A stretch of DNA of 13,319 nucleotides from Symbiobacteriaceae bacterium (GCA_027356675.1 DAHVXO010000211.1:1-13319); one strand, 5' to 3'; shown: positions 1 to 7,470, numbered from the stretch's first letter. Program-made: numbers and translations. Notes: generated by a model from the letters alone, not told the origin.

Positions 1-146
1 CTCACAATCCCCTGCCTGAAATGTCCTGACGCCCAAAGCTTAAGCTGCTGCGGGAGGGTGCTACAGAGTTCTTTTGGCTGCTAACCTGCACGTCAGTTAG
101 GTGCTGGGCGGATAATTATGCTATTCTAGGTGCAGGACTGATGAAC

Positions 147-187
147 ATTCGGTACTAGTATTGTTCGGTATTATCACCGAATTCGGA
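147..187 (+). promoter_or_regulatory. Repeated TTCGGT motifs in the leader of the transporter operon
   Basis: TTCGGTA occurs at 148-154 and again at 164-170. An inverted copy, ACCGAA, is at 176-181, so TTCGGT-N6-ACCGAA forms a perfect 6-bp inverted repeat (164-181). A second palindrome, CCGAATTCGG (177-186), runs into the GGAGG ribosome binding site (185-189). The 16-18 base phasing of the half sites suggests a repressor or activator site, or an RNA hairpin that competes with ribosome binding. TATTAT at 169-174 could be a -10 box, but I find no good -35 element at the right distance. Which regulator binds is unknown. No gene is recognisable in 1-146. Confidence 0.4.
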
Positions 188-201
188 GGGAACTACTCAG
201 C

Positions 202-750
202 ATGCTTGTGACCCTGATCAATCTAGCCATCGGTTTCGGCCGGTCCACAATGCTCGGCTTCGGCGGCGGCCCGTCAATCGTACCGCTGTATGAGAATGAA
301 GCGGTTCACGTCTTCCACTGGATGACCAAGGAGGATTTCGGCCAGACCCTGGCCTTCGCCAATGCCCTTCCGGGCCCCATCGCCACCAAGCTCGGTATGT
401 ATATTGGATACAAGGTAGCCGGCTGGGCGGGCAGCGTCGTGGCGCTGGCGGCCATCACCCTGCCGACGGGTATCGCGGTAATCGCTTTCTTCGCCACGGT
501 CGGTAAGTTCAAGGACAGCGCCTTCTTTAAGGGCATGATCGCCGGCATCCGGCCGGTGGTCTTTGTGATGCTGGCCATGCTCGCCTGGGATTTCGCCCAG
601 TTCGCCTTTTCACCAAGAGGGACGGGCGCTTTTAACTGGCTGCCCTTTGGCATGGCTGCCGCCTATTTCATCTCTGTGCAGTACATGAACCTCAGCCCGA
701 TCTGGGGCGTCATCGCATCTTTAATTCTTGGGGGGATCTTCCTCAGATGA
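202..750 (+). CDS. Short-chain chromate transporter (CHR family) subunit
   Basis: This is a 182-residue, very hydrophobic membrane protein of the CHR family. CHR proteins export chromate or related oxyanions driven by the membrane potential. CHR-type motifs are the glycine-rich FGGGPSIVPL at about residues 20-29 and NALPGP at 54-59, followed by several predicted helices (about 72-100, 112-135, 142-180). The length matches one CHR domain. Short-chain members usually work as two-gene pairs; the B. subtilis YwrA/YwrB pair is the model. No partner is present in the 201 bases upstream, so it must lie further off or be absent. The start is ATG 202 with GGAGG at 185-189, a slightly long 12-base spacing. 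The stop overlaps the next start as ATGA, so translation is coupled to the GGT-like gene. Substrate is inferred from the family only. Confidence 0.85.
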   Translation: MLVTLINLAIGFGRSTMLGFGGGPSIVPLYENEAVHVFHWMTKEDFGQTLAFANALPGPIATKLGMYIGYKVAGWAGSVVALAAITLPTGIAVIAFFATVGKFKDSAFFKGMIAGIRPVVFVMLAMLAWDFAQFAFSPRGTGAFNWLPFGMAAAYFISVQYMNLSPIWGVIASLILGGIFLR

Positions 751-2381
751 GCACCAAAGTGAATGAGATTTCGTCAGAGGTTGGCACGGGGCGCTCCGTG
801 GTTTACGGTGCCAACGGCATGGTCGCCACAGCGCACCCGCTGGCGACCGCCACCGGTCTGCGGGTCCTGATGGAAGGCGGCAACGCCGTGGACGCCGCGC
901 TTGCGGCCGCCGCCACCACGTGGGTCACGCTCCCCATGATGTGCGGTCCCGGCGGCGACGCCTTCATCCTCATCTACGATGCCAAGAGCGGCCGGACCAC
1001 AGCCATCAACGGTTCGGGGATGGTGGGACGGCGGGCGACCCTGGAGTACCTGGCAGCCCGTGGTTACACCACGCAGATGCCGGTGGCGGGCATGCTCTCC
1101 GCGGCAATCCCCGGGGCAGTGGACGCCTTCGAGGAAGCGATTCTCCGATTCGGCAGCCGTCCGTGGGACTATGTGCTGCGAGATGCGATCCGCTACGCGG
1201 AGGGCCATCCGGTCGCCGAGAAGGCGGCCGCCTACTTCCAGGAGGCCCGGGCCAAGCTGGCGCAGTTCCCGTCCACCGCTGCTGTCTATCTGAAGTATGG
1301 TGAGACGCCCCGGCCCGGCACGATCCTGCGCCAGCCGGATTACGCTGAGTCGCTGCGGCGCGTCGCCCGCGGCGGTGCGCAAGAGTTCTACCGCGGGGCA
1401 CTGGGGGCACGTATTGGCGCCGCCGCTGACGCCGAGGGCCTCTTTGACGCTGACGAGCTCGCCGAGCACCGCTCGCTGGTCTATGAACCGCTGCGCATCG
1501 CATACCGTGGTTACGAAGTGTTGGGCGCTGCGCCGCCCTCGCAGACGATGATCCACCTGCAGTCCCAGGCCATCGCCGGCGCCTTCGACCTGGCCTCGCT
1601 CTCGCCGGTCGACGCACAGCACGTCCTGGTGGAGGCCAATAAGATCGCCACCGCCGACCGGAACCGCTGGGCCGGCGACCCCGAGCAAGTCGACTTCCCC
1701 CTGGCGGGCCTACTCTCGCCGGCTTACACGCGGCGGCGGGCGGCGGATATCCGCATGGACGCCACCCTGGACCTCAACGCCGCTGGCGACCCCAACGGCG
1801 ACACGACATACCTGTGCGTCGTCGACCGGGATGGGAACGCCGTGAGCCTGATTCACTCACTCTCCAATGTCTTCGGAACGGGGCAGATCATCGAAGGGAC
1901 CGGACTCTTCCTCAACAACCGGGCCGGCCGCGGCTTCTTGCTGGAGGAGGGCCACCCCAACTGCATCGCACCCAACAAGCGGACGATGCATACCCTCAAC
2001 TGCTACATGGTGATGAAGGAAGGACTGCCGCACCTCGTAGGCGGTACGCCCGGCGGCGACAGCCAGCCGCAGTGGAACCTGCAGGTGCTCGCCTACTTCC
2101 TGGACCATGGACTGGGCGTGCAGGAAGTGGCCGAGGCGCCCCGCTGGGTGCGGAGCCCGGCTACCGATCCGGCCCGGGCCGGCAGTGCCCCCTTGCTCGC
2201 CATGGAGAGCCGCTTCAGCCGGTCGATCCTGGAAGGCTTGAAGGCCAAGGGGCACCCGGTGCACGTGGTCGGTCCCTGGGCGGCCGGCGGCGCTGTGCAA
2301 TTGATCTACGTGGACCGTGAGCGGGGCATCCTCCACGGTGGGTCCGACCCCCGTGCAGACGGCGCTGCGATGGGGTTCTAA
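747..2381 (+). CDS. Gamma-glutamyltransferase-like Ntn hydrolase (YwrD/HpxW type)
   Basis: A 544-residue member of the GGT superfamily, whose proenzymes cleave themselves before a Thr that becomes the nucleophile of the small subunit. Family landmarks are GGNAVDAA (44-51), CGPGGD (66-71), the processing site GDTTYL with Thr353 as predicted nucleophile, VVDRDGNAVSLIHS just after it, and GGTPGGD (432-438). The predicted small subunit is 192 residues. In true GGTs the segment near residue 90-100 reads like REMAP, whose Arg binds the glutamyl carboxylate. Here it reads INGSGMVGRR, and the late motif is PGGDSQPQ rather than PGGSRI. Both recall HpxW (oxamate amidohydrolase) and YwrD-like proteins, so a substrate other than a gamma-glutamyl peptide is likely. 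No signal peptide is seen, suggesting a cytoplasmic enzyme. It overlaps the chromate-transporter gene by 4 bases; GGGGGGATC at 730-738 is the ribosome binding site. Confidence 0.85.
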   Translation: MSTKVNEISSEVGTGRSVVYGANGMVATAHPLATATGLRVLMEGGNAVDAALAAAATTWVTLPMMCGPGGDAFILIYDAKSGRTTAINGSGMVGRRATLEYLAARGYTTQMPVAGMLSAAIPGAVDAFEEAILRFGSRPWDYVLRDAIRYAEGHPVAEKAAAYFQEARAKLAQFPSTAAVYLKYGETPRPGTILRQPDYAESLRRVARGGAQEFYRGALGARIGAAADAEGLFDADELAEHRSLVYEPLRIAYRGYEVLGAAPPSQTMIHLQSQAIAGAFDLASLSPVDAQHVLVEANKIATADRNRWAGDPEQVDFPLAGLLSPAYTRRRAADIRMDATLDLNAAGDPNGDTTYLCVVDRDGNAVSLIHSLSNVFGTGQIIEGTGLFLNNRAGRGFLLEEGHPNCIAPNKRTMHTLNCYMVMKEGLPHLVGGTPGGDSQPQWNLQVLAYFLDHGLGVQEVAEAPRWVRSPATDPARAGSAPLLAMESRFSRSILEGLKAKGHPVHVVGPWAAGGAVQLIYVDRERGILHGGSDPRADGAAMGF

Positions 2382-2443
2382 GTATTATCGGAAAAGAAAG
2401 ATATTTATTCTTGCAGGTTTACCAGGGAATCCAGCGAAGGAAT

Positions 2444-2460
2444 ACTCATTCTCAATGAGT
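2444..2460 (+). promoter_or_regulatory. Hairpin immediately upstream of the RRM gene ribosome binding site
   Basis: ACTCATT (2444-2450) and AATGAGT (2454-2460) form a perfect 7-bp stem with a 3-base CTC loop. It ends 8 bases before AGGAGG (2469-2474). The stem is AT-rich, unlike the GC-rich terminators nearby. It could be a leader hairpin controlling translation, a protein-binding site, or a weak end for the preceding operon, since CTTTGTTT follows it. A tentative promoter TTTACC (2418-2423), 17-base spacer, AATACT (2441-2446) would overlap it; that is speculative. Confidence 0.4.
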
Positions 2461-2483
2461 CTTTGTTTAGGAGGCTAGGTAAG

Positions 2484-2744
2484 TTGGCTGTTGTGAGTAT
2501 CTTCGTTGGTAACCTTCCTTGGAGCACATCGGATCAGGACCTGCAGGAGCTCTTCTCTCAGTACGGTGAAGTCAAGCGGGCCAAGATTGTGACGGACCGC
2601 GAGACCAACCGGAGCCGTGGTTTCGGCTTCGTCGACATGGAAGAGGCCGACGCCGCCCGGGCCATCGAGGCCACTAACGCTCAGCCGTTCGGTGGGCGCG
2701 CCCTGACTGTCAACCTGGCCCAGAGCCGTCCGGCCCGCGGATAA
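2484..2744 (+). CDS. Single-RRM RNA-binding protein
   Basis: An 86-residue protein that is almost entirely one RNA recognition motif. RNP2 is IFVGNL (residues 6-11) and RNP1 is RGFGFVDM (45-52), with the aromatic positions used to stack on RNA bases intact. The tail is short (AQSRPARG), without the Gly-rich extension of plant relatives. The fold and size match the bacterial and cyanobacterial Rbp family, several members of which are cold-induced and bind single-stranded RNA. The start chosen is TTG 2484, 9 bases after AGGAGG (2469-2474). An upstream TTG at 2463 precedes that site and is unlikely; GTG 2493 (giving MSIFVGNL) is the main alternative but sits 18 bases away. It is probably a monocistronic gene: 102 bases separate it from the GGT-like gene and a strong terminator follows. 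RNA targets are unknown. Confidence 0.9.
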   Translation: MAVVSIFVGNLPWSTSDQDLQELFSQYGEVKRAKIVTDRETNRSRGFGFVDMEEADAARAIEATNAQPFGGRALTVNLAQSRPARG

Positions 2745-2781
2745 GTCAGCCGGATGCGGCCATAGTTGAATCTGCCTGCAC

Positions 2782-2807
2782 GGCGCCCTCTTTGGGCGCC
2801 TTTTTTT
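2782..2807 (+). terminator. Rho-independent terminator of the RRM gene
   Basis: GGCGCCC (2782-2788), a TCTTT loop, GGGCGCC (2794-2800), then seven T (2801-2807). This is a textbook intrinsic terminator, 38 bases after the stop codon. Confidence 0.95.
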
Positions 2808-2862
2808 GCGGTGACGCTTACCCCCTATCACCCACAGGCCATAGTATCCTGGGGGAAGGCCA

Positions 2863-2890
2863 AGGCCCAGCGCGGGTCTGGTCTGGGCCT
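2863..2890 (-). terminator. Probable terminator of the rhomboid operon
   Basis: AGGCCCAG (2863-2870) pairs perfectly with CTGGGCCT (2883-2890) around a 12-base loop, just downstream of the rhomboid stop on the minus strand. On that strand it is followed by TGGCCTTCC rather than a clean T run, so termination strength is uncertain. Confidence 0.45.
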
Positions 2891-2893
2891 ACC

Positions 2894-4387
2894 TCACTTA
2901 CAGGCCTGCACAGCCTCCTGCACCCGCCGCATTTGCGGAGTCGGGTCTACCAGAGCCGCGAGCTTGGCCGCTTCACTCTGAGCCTCCGGGCACCGCTTCT
3001 GAGAGAGATAAATCAACGTCAGCCCGTAATGTGGCCCGGGTTGGTCTGGTTGACGCTTCACCGCCGTGAGAAACCCCGCCTCCGCCCCCGCATAGTCGCC
3101 GACGTCGAAGGCTGCATAGGCGCCGGCCAGGTCCCGCCCGGGCCCGGGTAGATCGACCTTTCCGGCCAGCGTCACGAGTACGGCAAGGGCAATGACCGTC
3201 ACCACGGCAGCACGGGTGAGAGTGCCCAGCCGGAACCGGGGTGGGGCCATGCCGGCGATCGCAGGCGTTCCGACGGCGAAGGAGGCCAACAGACCGCCCA
3301 GCAGGCCACCGACATGGTTCCAGTTGTCGATCATCCGGTAAAGGGCGACGCCCATGGCGAGGTTGATGGCCAAGGTGAGCAAGAGCGGACGCCACGCAAT
3401 CCGGTAGCCCACGGGCGAGGAGAGCCGGTACCAGACCACAGCCCCCAGCAACCCGAAGATGGCACCGCTCGCCCCGGCGCTCACCACCACGGCCGGACCC
3501 AGGATGCTACTTAGGACCGAGCCGGCGACCGCCGCGATGAAGTAGATGTAGAGCATGCGCACCGGTCCATAGAGCGTCTCTACTACGCGGCCCACGACCC
3601 AGAGGCTGTAACCGTTCATGAACAGGTGCGCCGGGCCAATGTGCAGGAAGGCGGCAGAGAGCAGGCGCCAGTACTGTCGCGTGACCCAGAGGTCCGGCCG
3701 GACGACGGCCCCCCAGGCCTCCAGCATGGCCGTGTCCTGCGTGGCGCCCAGCGAGCCGCCTTTCAGCGTCATGGCGATGAAGACTGCGGCAATAGCGACC
3801 AGGAGCCCGAACGTTGCCCAATACTCCGGGACCTGCCACCCTGGGCGCGCAGACGTGATCGGACCGCGGGAGGCCGCCGGACCCGGGGGACGGGTCGACG
3901 GCAGTGCCCCCAGCGGCCCATGCTCCTCGTCATCGTCCGAGTCGGGCACGGTGAGCATCCGCAGGTCCGGGTCAATGTCCAGGGGACCGCCACTGTGCTC
4001 GAAGAGAAACCCGCGGCTCAGGTCCATGATCCAGAAGGCTACACTGCGGCCCCCCTCGTTCCAGGCGAGGGCCTGCCACCGATCGTACCGCTCCTGGGTG
4101 GTCGGCGTTTCGGCCACGATGATCACAAGGGCGATCACGACCGTCTCCGCCGGGCGGTCCAGCCCCTCTACCATCGCTTTCAGTTCGTCGCGCATGGCCG
4201 TCAGTTCCGGGTCATCGGTTGCGGTCGTCAAAGCCACCAGGTTAAACTGTCCCGGCTCGTCCCGGACGAGGAGCACATCCGCCCACCGGGCGATGGCTGC
4301 CGGGACGCCGCTGGGTTCCACCTGCCAGAAACCGCCGAACTCCGTGAACCGCTGCCGGGCTCCTGCGAGGTAGCCCGTGATGTTCAA
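2894..4387 (-). CDS. Rhomboid-family intramembrane serine protease with C-terminal TPR-like tail
   Basis: A 497-residue protein with a soluble N-terminal domain (about 1-160), an acidic and Pro-rich linker (150-182), a rhomboid core (about 188-410) and a soluble tail (415-497). Rhomboids cut other membrane proteins inside or next to the bilayer. All key residues are visible: HLFMN with His254 and Asn258 (oxyanion hole), GASG with Ser307 as nucleophile, and NWNHVGG with His358 completing the dyad. The tail (DYAGAEAGFLTAVKRQPDQPGPHYGLTLIYL) looks like one or two TPR repeats. Size and order match B. subtilis YqgP/GluP, which has a similar N-terminal domain and C-terminal TPRs. The start is TTG 4387, 7 bases from a perfect AGGAGG (4395-4400 on the minus strand). 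The gene begins 12 bases after the stop of the Mo-oxidoreductase, whose 3' end overlaps this ribosome binding site, so the two are very likely co-transcribed. The physiological substrate is unknown. Confidence 0.92.
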   Translation of the reverse strand: MNITGYLAGARQRFTEFGGFWQVEPSGVPAAIARWADVLLVRDEPGQFNLVALTTATDDPELTAMRDELKAMVEGLDRPAETVVIALVIIVAETPTTQERYDRWQALAWNEGGRSVAFWIMDLSRGFLFEHSGGPLDIDPDLRMLTVPDSDDDEEHGPLGALPSTRPPGPAASRGPITSARPGWQVPEYWATFGLLVAIAAVFIAMTLKGGSLGATQDTAMLEAWGAVVRPDLWVTRQYWRLLSAAFLHIGPAHLFMNGYSLWVVGRVVETLYGPVRMLYIYFIAAVAGSVLSSILGPAVVVSAGASGAIFGLLGAVVWYRLSSPVGYRIAWRPLLLTLAINLAMGVALYRMIDNWNHVGGLLGGLLASFAVGTPAIAGMAPPRFRLGTLTRAAVVTVIALAVLVTLAGKVDLPGPGRDLAGAYAAFDVGDYAGAEAGFLTAVKRQPDQPGPHYGLTLIYLSQKRCPEAQSEAAKLAALVDPTPQMRRVQEAVQACK

Positions 4388-4399
4388 ACCAAGTCCTCC

Positions 4400-5623
4400 T
4401 CAGGATGATGAACTGCGATCCTGGGAACCGCGCACCGGCTCCCGCTTGGCTAGATAGGCATCCCTTGCATAGCCCCGGTCTTCCCAGTAGCCCGTATAGC
4501 CCGTCTGATCGCTGGCAGAGATGCCCTCCACCCACTTGACCGACTTGTACCCGTACATCTGGGGCACCAGCAGCCGCACCGGACCGCCCTGAGGGATGGG
4601 CAGCGACCGCCCATCCATCCGGTAGGCCAGCATCACATCTGCGGACAGCGCCTGCTCCCAGGTCAGCGAATCGGTGTAGACGCCATCACCGGACTGGAAG
4701 ATCAGGACCGGGGCTTTCCCCACCCCCGCATCCGCCAGGAGATCCCGCAGGCGGACGCCCTCCCAGGTGATGTCGAAGACGGACCAGCCAGTGACGCAGT
4801 GGAAGTTGGAGACCATTTGGGTGCGGGGCAGGGCCTGAAACTGCTCCCAGGAGTACGGCTTCTTCCCCACCGTGAGCTTCCAGGCCGCAGGGTCAAACTT
4901 GGGGATCCTATCCGTCACGAAGTAGAGCCGGAAGCGGCCCTTCAGGCCGCCCCCCGGCAGGGTCTTTGGGTCGACCGGCGGTTCCGGTGGCAGCTCAGAG
5001 ATGCCGCCGCCCAGACTCTCGGGCGTAATCGGCCGGAACCAGCGCCCGCCGAGAATGAGCGCCAGGGCGCCGAAGCCTGTCCAGAGCACGGCCCGGCGGG
5101 TAGCCGGGTGGGCGAGCCAGGCGCTCAACTCGAAGGCGTAGCCGCGCTCGCGGGCCTGCTCCGTGGTGAGCTTCTCATCCAGGCGCCGGACCTTGGAGAG
5201 CCGGAAGGCCGTATGCAGCGTGATCCACGGGATCGCCAGCCAGGTGAGCCAGTCGTGGGTGGTCGTGGCCAGGTCGGCGATGCGGTAGTCCACTGCACCC
5301 CGCAACCACATCAACACGCCGGTGCCAGTCCAGGCAATCAGCCAGAGCGCCGTGAGGATTGTATTGAGACGTCGGCCCAGGTGCAGGCCCCGGCGCACCA
5401 AAAAGGACCCCCAATCCGTCACCGTGCCCACGGCCCAAAGTATGAGGCCGAAGCCGGCGGTGATGTGGAGGTACTTGAGCGGCACGCGAATGGGGGCCAG
5501 GAGCCCGCGGAGCGGTTCAGCGTACAGCAGCAGCCCGCTGGCGAGGAGAAAGATAGCGGCAATCGTGTTCCAGCGATGGATCAGCCCAAGGCGGCGATAC
5601 TCGTCACGAGACCGGTAAGCCAC
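4400..5623 (-). CDS. Membrane cytochrome b / molybdopterin oxidoreductase fusion (sulfite oxidase-like)
   Basis: A 407-residue fusion. Residues 12-140 form four predicted helices with His16, His53, His123 and His137 near or in them, suiting bis-His heme b ligation as in cytochrome b561-type subunits. Residues about 178-196 form a fifth helix. Residues about 220-395 are a sulfite oxidase/YedY-like molybdopterin domain with the Mo-ligand Cys276 in NFHCVTGWS. The fifth helix is preceded by TRRAVLW (175-181), which resembles a twin-arginine motif, so the cofactor domain may be exported folded by Tat after Sec inserts the first four helices. Similar dual targeting is known for actinobacterial Rieske proteins and some Mo-proteins. 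The protein seems to unite an MsrQ-like electron donor with an MsrP-like catalytic unit in one chain. Start is GTG 5623, 7 bases from GGGAGG (5631-5636). It lies 75 bases after pgi with no clear promoter between. Substrate unknown. Confidence 0.88.
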   Translation of the reverse strand: MAYRSRDEYRRLGLIHRWNTIAAIFLLASGLLLYAEPLRGLLAPIRVPLKYLHITAGFGLILWAVGTVTDWGSFLVRRGLHLGRRLNTILTALWLIAWTGTGVLMWLRGAVDYRIADLATTTHDWLTWLAIPWITLHTAFRLSKVRRLDEKLTTEQARERGYAFELSAWLAHPATRRAVLWTGFGALALILGGRWFRPITPESLGGGISELPPEPPVDPKTLPGGGLKGRFRLYFVTDRIPKFDPAAWKLTVGKKPYSWEQFQALPRTQMVSNFHCVTGWSVFDITWEGVRLRDLLADAGVGKAPVLIFQSGDGVYTDSLTWEQALSADVMLAYRMDGRSLPIPQGGPVRLLVPQMYGYKSVKWVEGISASDQTGYTGYWEDRGYARDAYLAKREPVRGSQDRSSSS

Positions 5624-5698
5624 GCCGTGCCCTCCCTTCTGCCCTTGAGACGAAAGGGTTCGCTTCAGGGTACGCAGGGAGGGCGCGGCACAGGCGGC

Positions 5699-7051
5699 TT
5701 ATTTCAGGCGCGCCTCCAGGGCGGCCCGCTGCTGTTCGAAGCCCTGCTTGCCCAGGAGTGCAAACATATTGCGCTTGTACGCCTCCACTCCGGGCTGGTC
5801 AAAGGGGTTGACCCCCAGGAGATAGCCGCTCATAGCGCAGGCCTTCTCGAAGAAGTAGATCATCTGGCCGTAGTGGAACTCGGTCAGTGCGGGCAACGAG
5901 ACCACCAGGTTGGGCACGCCACCGTCTGTGTGGGCGAGCAGGGTCCCCTCGAAGGCCTTGGTGCCCACAAAGTCCAGGGTCTGACCGGCCAGGAAGTTGA
6001 GCCCGTCCGTGTCCTGGGGGTCGGTGCCCAATGTCACGTTCGCCCGGGGCCGCTCCACCCGCAGAACGGTCTCGAAGAGGAGCCGCTGCCCCTCTTGGAT
6101 GTACTGGCCGACGGAATGCAGATCGGTGGAGAACTCCGCAGCGCCGGGGAAGATGCCCTTCCCATCCTTCCCTTCGCTCTCGCCGAAGAGCTGCCGCCAC
6201 CACTCGGCGGTGGAGCGGAGCGCCGGCTCGTAGTCCACGAGCAGTTCGACCGTCTTGCCCTTGCGGGAGAGCGCCTGGCGGGCGGCGGCATACTGGTAGG
6301 CGGGGTTGTGTGCGAGGTCGGCACCACCGTATGCCTCCAGACCTGCCGCGGCGCCCGCCATCAGCGCATCAATGTCCGCCCCGCTCACCGCGATGGGCAG
6401 CAGGCCTACCGCGGTCAGAACGGAATAGCGCCCGCCCACATCATCCGGGATGACGAAGCTTTCGTAGCCTTCTGCGGTAGCCAGGTGCTTCAAAGCGCCA
6501 CGGGACCGGTCCGTGGTGGCGTAGATGCGGCGCCGGGCCCCCTCCTTCCCGTAGCGCTTTTCCAGGTATGCGCGGAGCACCCGGAAGGCGACCGCAGGCT
6601 CGGTGGTCGTCCCCGATTTGGAGATGACGTTGACGGAGACCTCCTTGCCATCCAGCACGTCCAGCAGGTGAGTCAGGTAGACCGGGCTCAGGTCCTTGCC
6701 GGCGAAGTAAATCTCAGGAGTCCCCCGCCGGGAGCGGGGCAGCAGGTTGTAGAAGCTGTGGCGCAGGGCCTCGATGGAGGCCCGGGCACCCAGGTAGGAG
6801 CCGCCGATGCCCACGACCACCAAAACATCCGAGTCGGATTGAATACGGGCGGCCGCTGCCTTGATGCGGGCGAATTCGGCCCGGTCGTAGGCGGTGGGCA
6901 GGTCGATCCACCCCAGGTAGTCACTGCCGGGGCCGCTGCGGCTATGGAGCAGTTCGTGGGCGGCCCGGATCGCTCCCTGCTGGTTCTCAAGCTCCGCCTG
7001 AGCCAGGAACGGGAGTGCCTTTGCGTAATCGAAGCGCAGGGTTTCGGTCAT
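5699..7051 (-). CDS. pgi: Glucose-6-phosphate isomerase
   Basis: A 450-residue cytoplasmic enzyme interconverting glucose 6-phosphate and fructose 6-phosphate in glycolysis and gluconeogenesis. The length fits the compact bacillary type rather than the about 550-residue E. coli type. Motifs are [10 protein letters not shown] (81-90), the phosphate-binding SKSGTTTEP (144-152), [12 protein letters not shown] (206-217), catalytic Glu291 in [14 protein letters not shown], His312 in STDLHSVGQ, and Lys426 in PGVEAYK near the C-terminus, all as expected for an active enzyme. Start ATG 7051 has GGAGG (7060-7064 on the minus strand) 8 bases away. It has its own promoter (7085-7113). The gene ends 75 bases before the Mo-oxidoreductase start, with no convincing terminator between, so read-through into that operon is possible. 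Confidence 0.97.
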   Translation of the reverse strand: MTETLRFDYAKALPFLAQAELENQQGAIRAAHELLHSRSGPGSDYLGWIDLPTAYDRAEFARIKAAAARIQSDSDVLVVVGIGGSYLGARASIEALRHSFYNLLPRSRRGTPEIYFAGKDLSPVYLTHLLDVLDGKEVSVNVISKSGTTTEPAVAFRVLRAYLEKRYGKEGARRRIYATTDRSRGALKHLATAEGYESFVIPDDVGGRYSVLTAVGLLPIAVSGADIDALMAGAAAGLEAYGGADLAHNPAYQYAAARQALSRKGKTVELLVDYEPALRSTAEWWRQLFGESEGKDGKGIFPGAAEFSTDLHSVGQYIQEGQRLLFETVLRVERPRANVTLGTDPQDTDGLNFLAGQTLDFVGTKAFEGTLLAHTDGGVPNLVVSLPALTEFHYGQMIYFFEKACAMSGYLLGVNPFDQPGVEAYKRNMFALLGKQGFEQQRAALEARLK

Positions 7052-7084
7052 GGGACAGACCTCCAGACATCACGTATCGGACCC

Positions 7085-7113
7085 ATTATACCGGATGACG
7101 GAGGCAACGTAAA
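7085..7113 (-). promoter_or_regulatory. Sigma-A-type promoter of pgi
   Basis: Read on the minus strand: TTTACG (7113-7108), 17-base spacer, TATAAT (7090-7085). The -10 is perfect and the -35 matches 4 of 6. Transcription would start about 27 bases before the pgi ATG, just upstream of its ribosome binding site. Confidence 0.75.
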
Positions 7114-7130
7114 ATGGCTGGCGGCCTGCA

Positions 7131-7427
7131 CTAGAATTGACACGACTGGATGCGGGCCGGATCGACCTGGGTCGCCTTGCCCTCCCCATCGGCCAGCAGC
7201 AACGGATGGACCGAAACCACCCGCCCGCGGAGCTGGTGCCCGTCCACCAAAAGGGTGACAGGGCGGCCCCGCAATTGCGCCAGCAGGTCGAACAGCGGCG
7301 CCGGGCCGGGGCACTCAGCGGGCGGGGTGGTCCCGGCCTGCCCCGCCACGGGGCAGGCGACCCGGCCAGTACGGCTGATCAGCGCTGGGCGCCGCCGTGG
7401 CTTAACGGACTGGAACCGGCTCATCAC
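7131..7427 (-). CDS. Small unknown protein with a beta-barrel-like C-terminal half, similar to the 7574-7771 product
   Basis: A 98-residue protein I do not recognise. Residues 1-44 are basic and Pro/Ala-rich with two Cys and probably disordered. Residues 45-98 alternate hydrophobic residues like a small barrel: LLAQLRGRPVTLLVDGHQL, then RGRVVSV, ending IQSCQF. This half aligns with the divergent 65-residue protein at 7574-7771: shared LL-x2-LRG, VTL-x-VDG-x-Q/SLTLDG-x-Q, G-x2-VV, DG-x-G-x-AT-x-V and a final I-x-S-x2-F. The pattern resembles Sm-like or SH3-like folds, but that is inference. The ribosome binding site is unusually strong: AGGGGGTGAT (7441-7432, minus strand) matches the anti-SD partner AGGAGGTGATC except at one position, and places the start at GTG 7427 with 9-base spacing (ATG 7424 is the alternative). 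It ends 79 bases before pgi, which has its own promoter. Confidence 0.7.
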   Translation of the reverse strand: MMSRFQSVKPRRRPALISRTGRVACPVAGQAGTTPPAECPGPAPLFDLLAQLRGRPVTLLVDGHQLRGRVVSVHPLLLADGEGKATQVDPARIQSCQF

Positions 7428-7470
7428 ACGGAATCACCCCCTGCTTCTCTTATGCGTTTCCTGGGAAAGT

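Noticed and set aside
37..46. Palindrome AGCTTAAGCT near the window start
   Set aside because: A single 10-base palindrome with no partner or context; not enough to call an operator.
774..1688. A 304-codon minus-strand open frame
   Set aside because: It mirrors the GGT-like gene, and its Gly/Arg-rich product has no recognisable domain.
4799..7258. An 819-codon plus-strand open frame
   Set aside because: It is antisense to the Mo-oxidoreductase, pgi and the small minus-strand gene. Its length is a by-product of GC-rich codons, it has no good ribosome binding site, and its product is Gly/Gln/Arg-rich with no family motifs.
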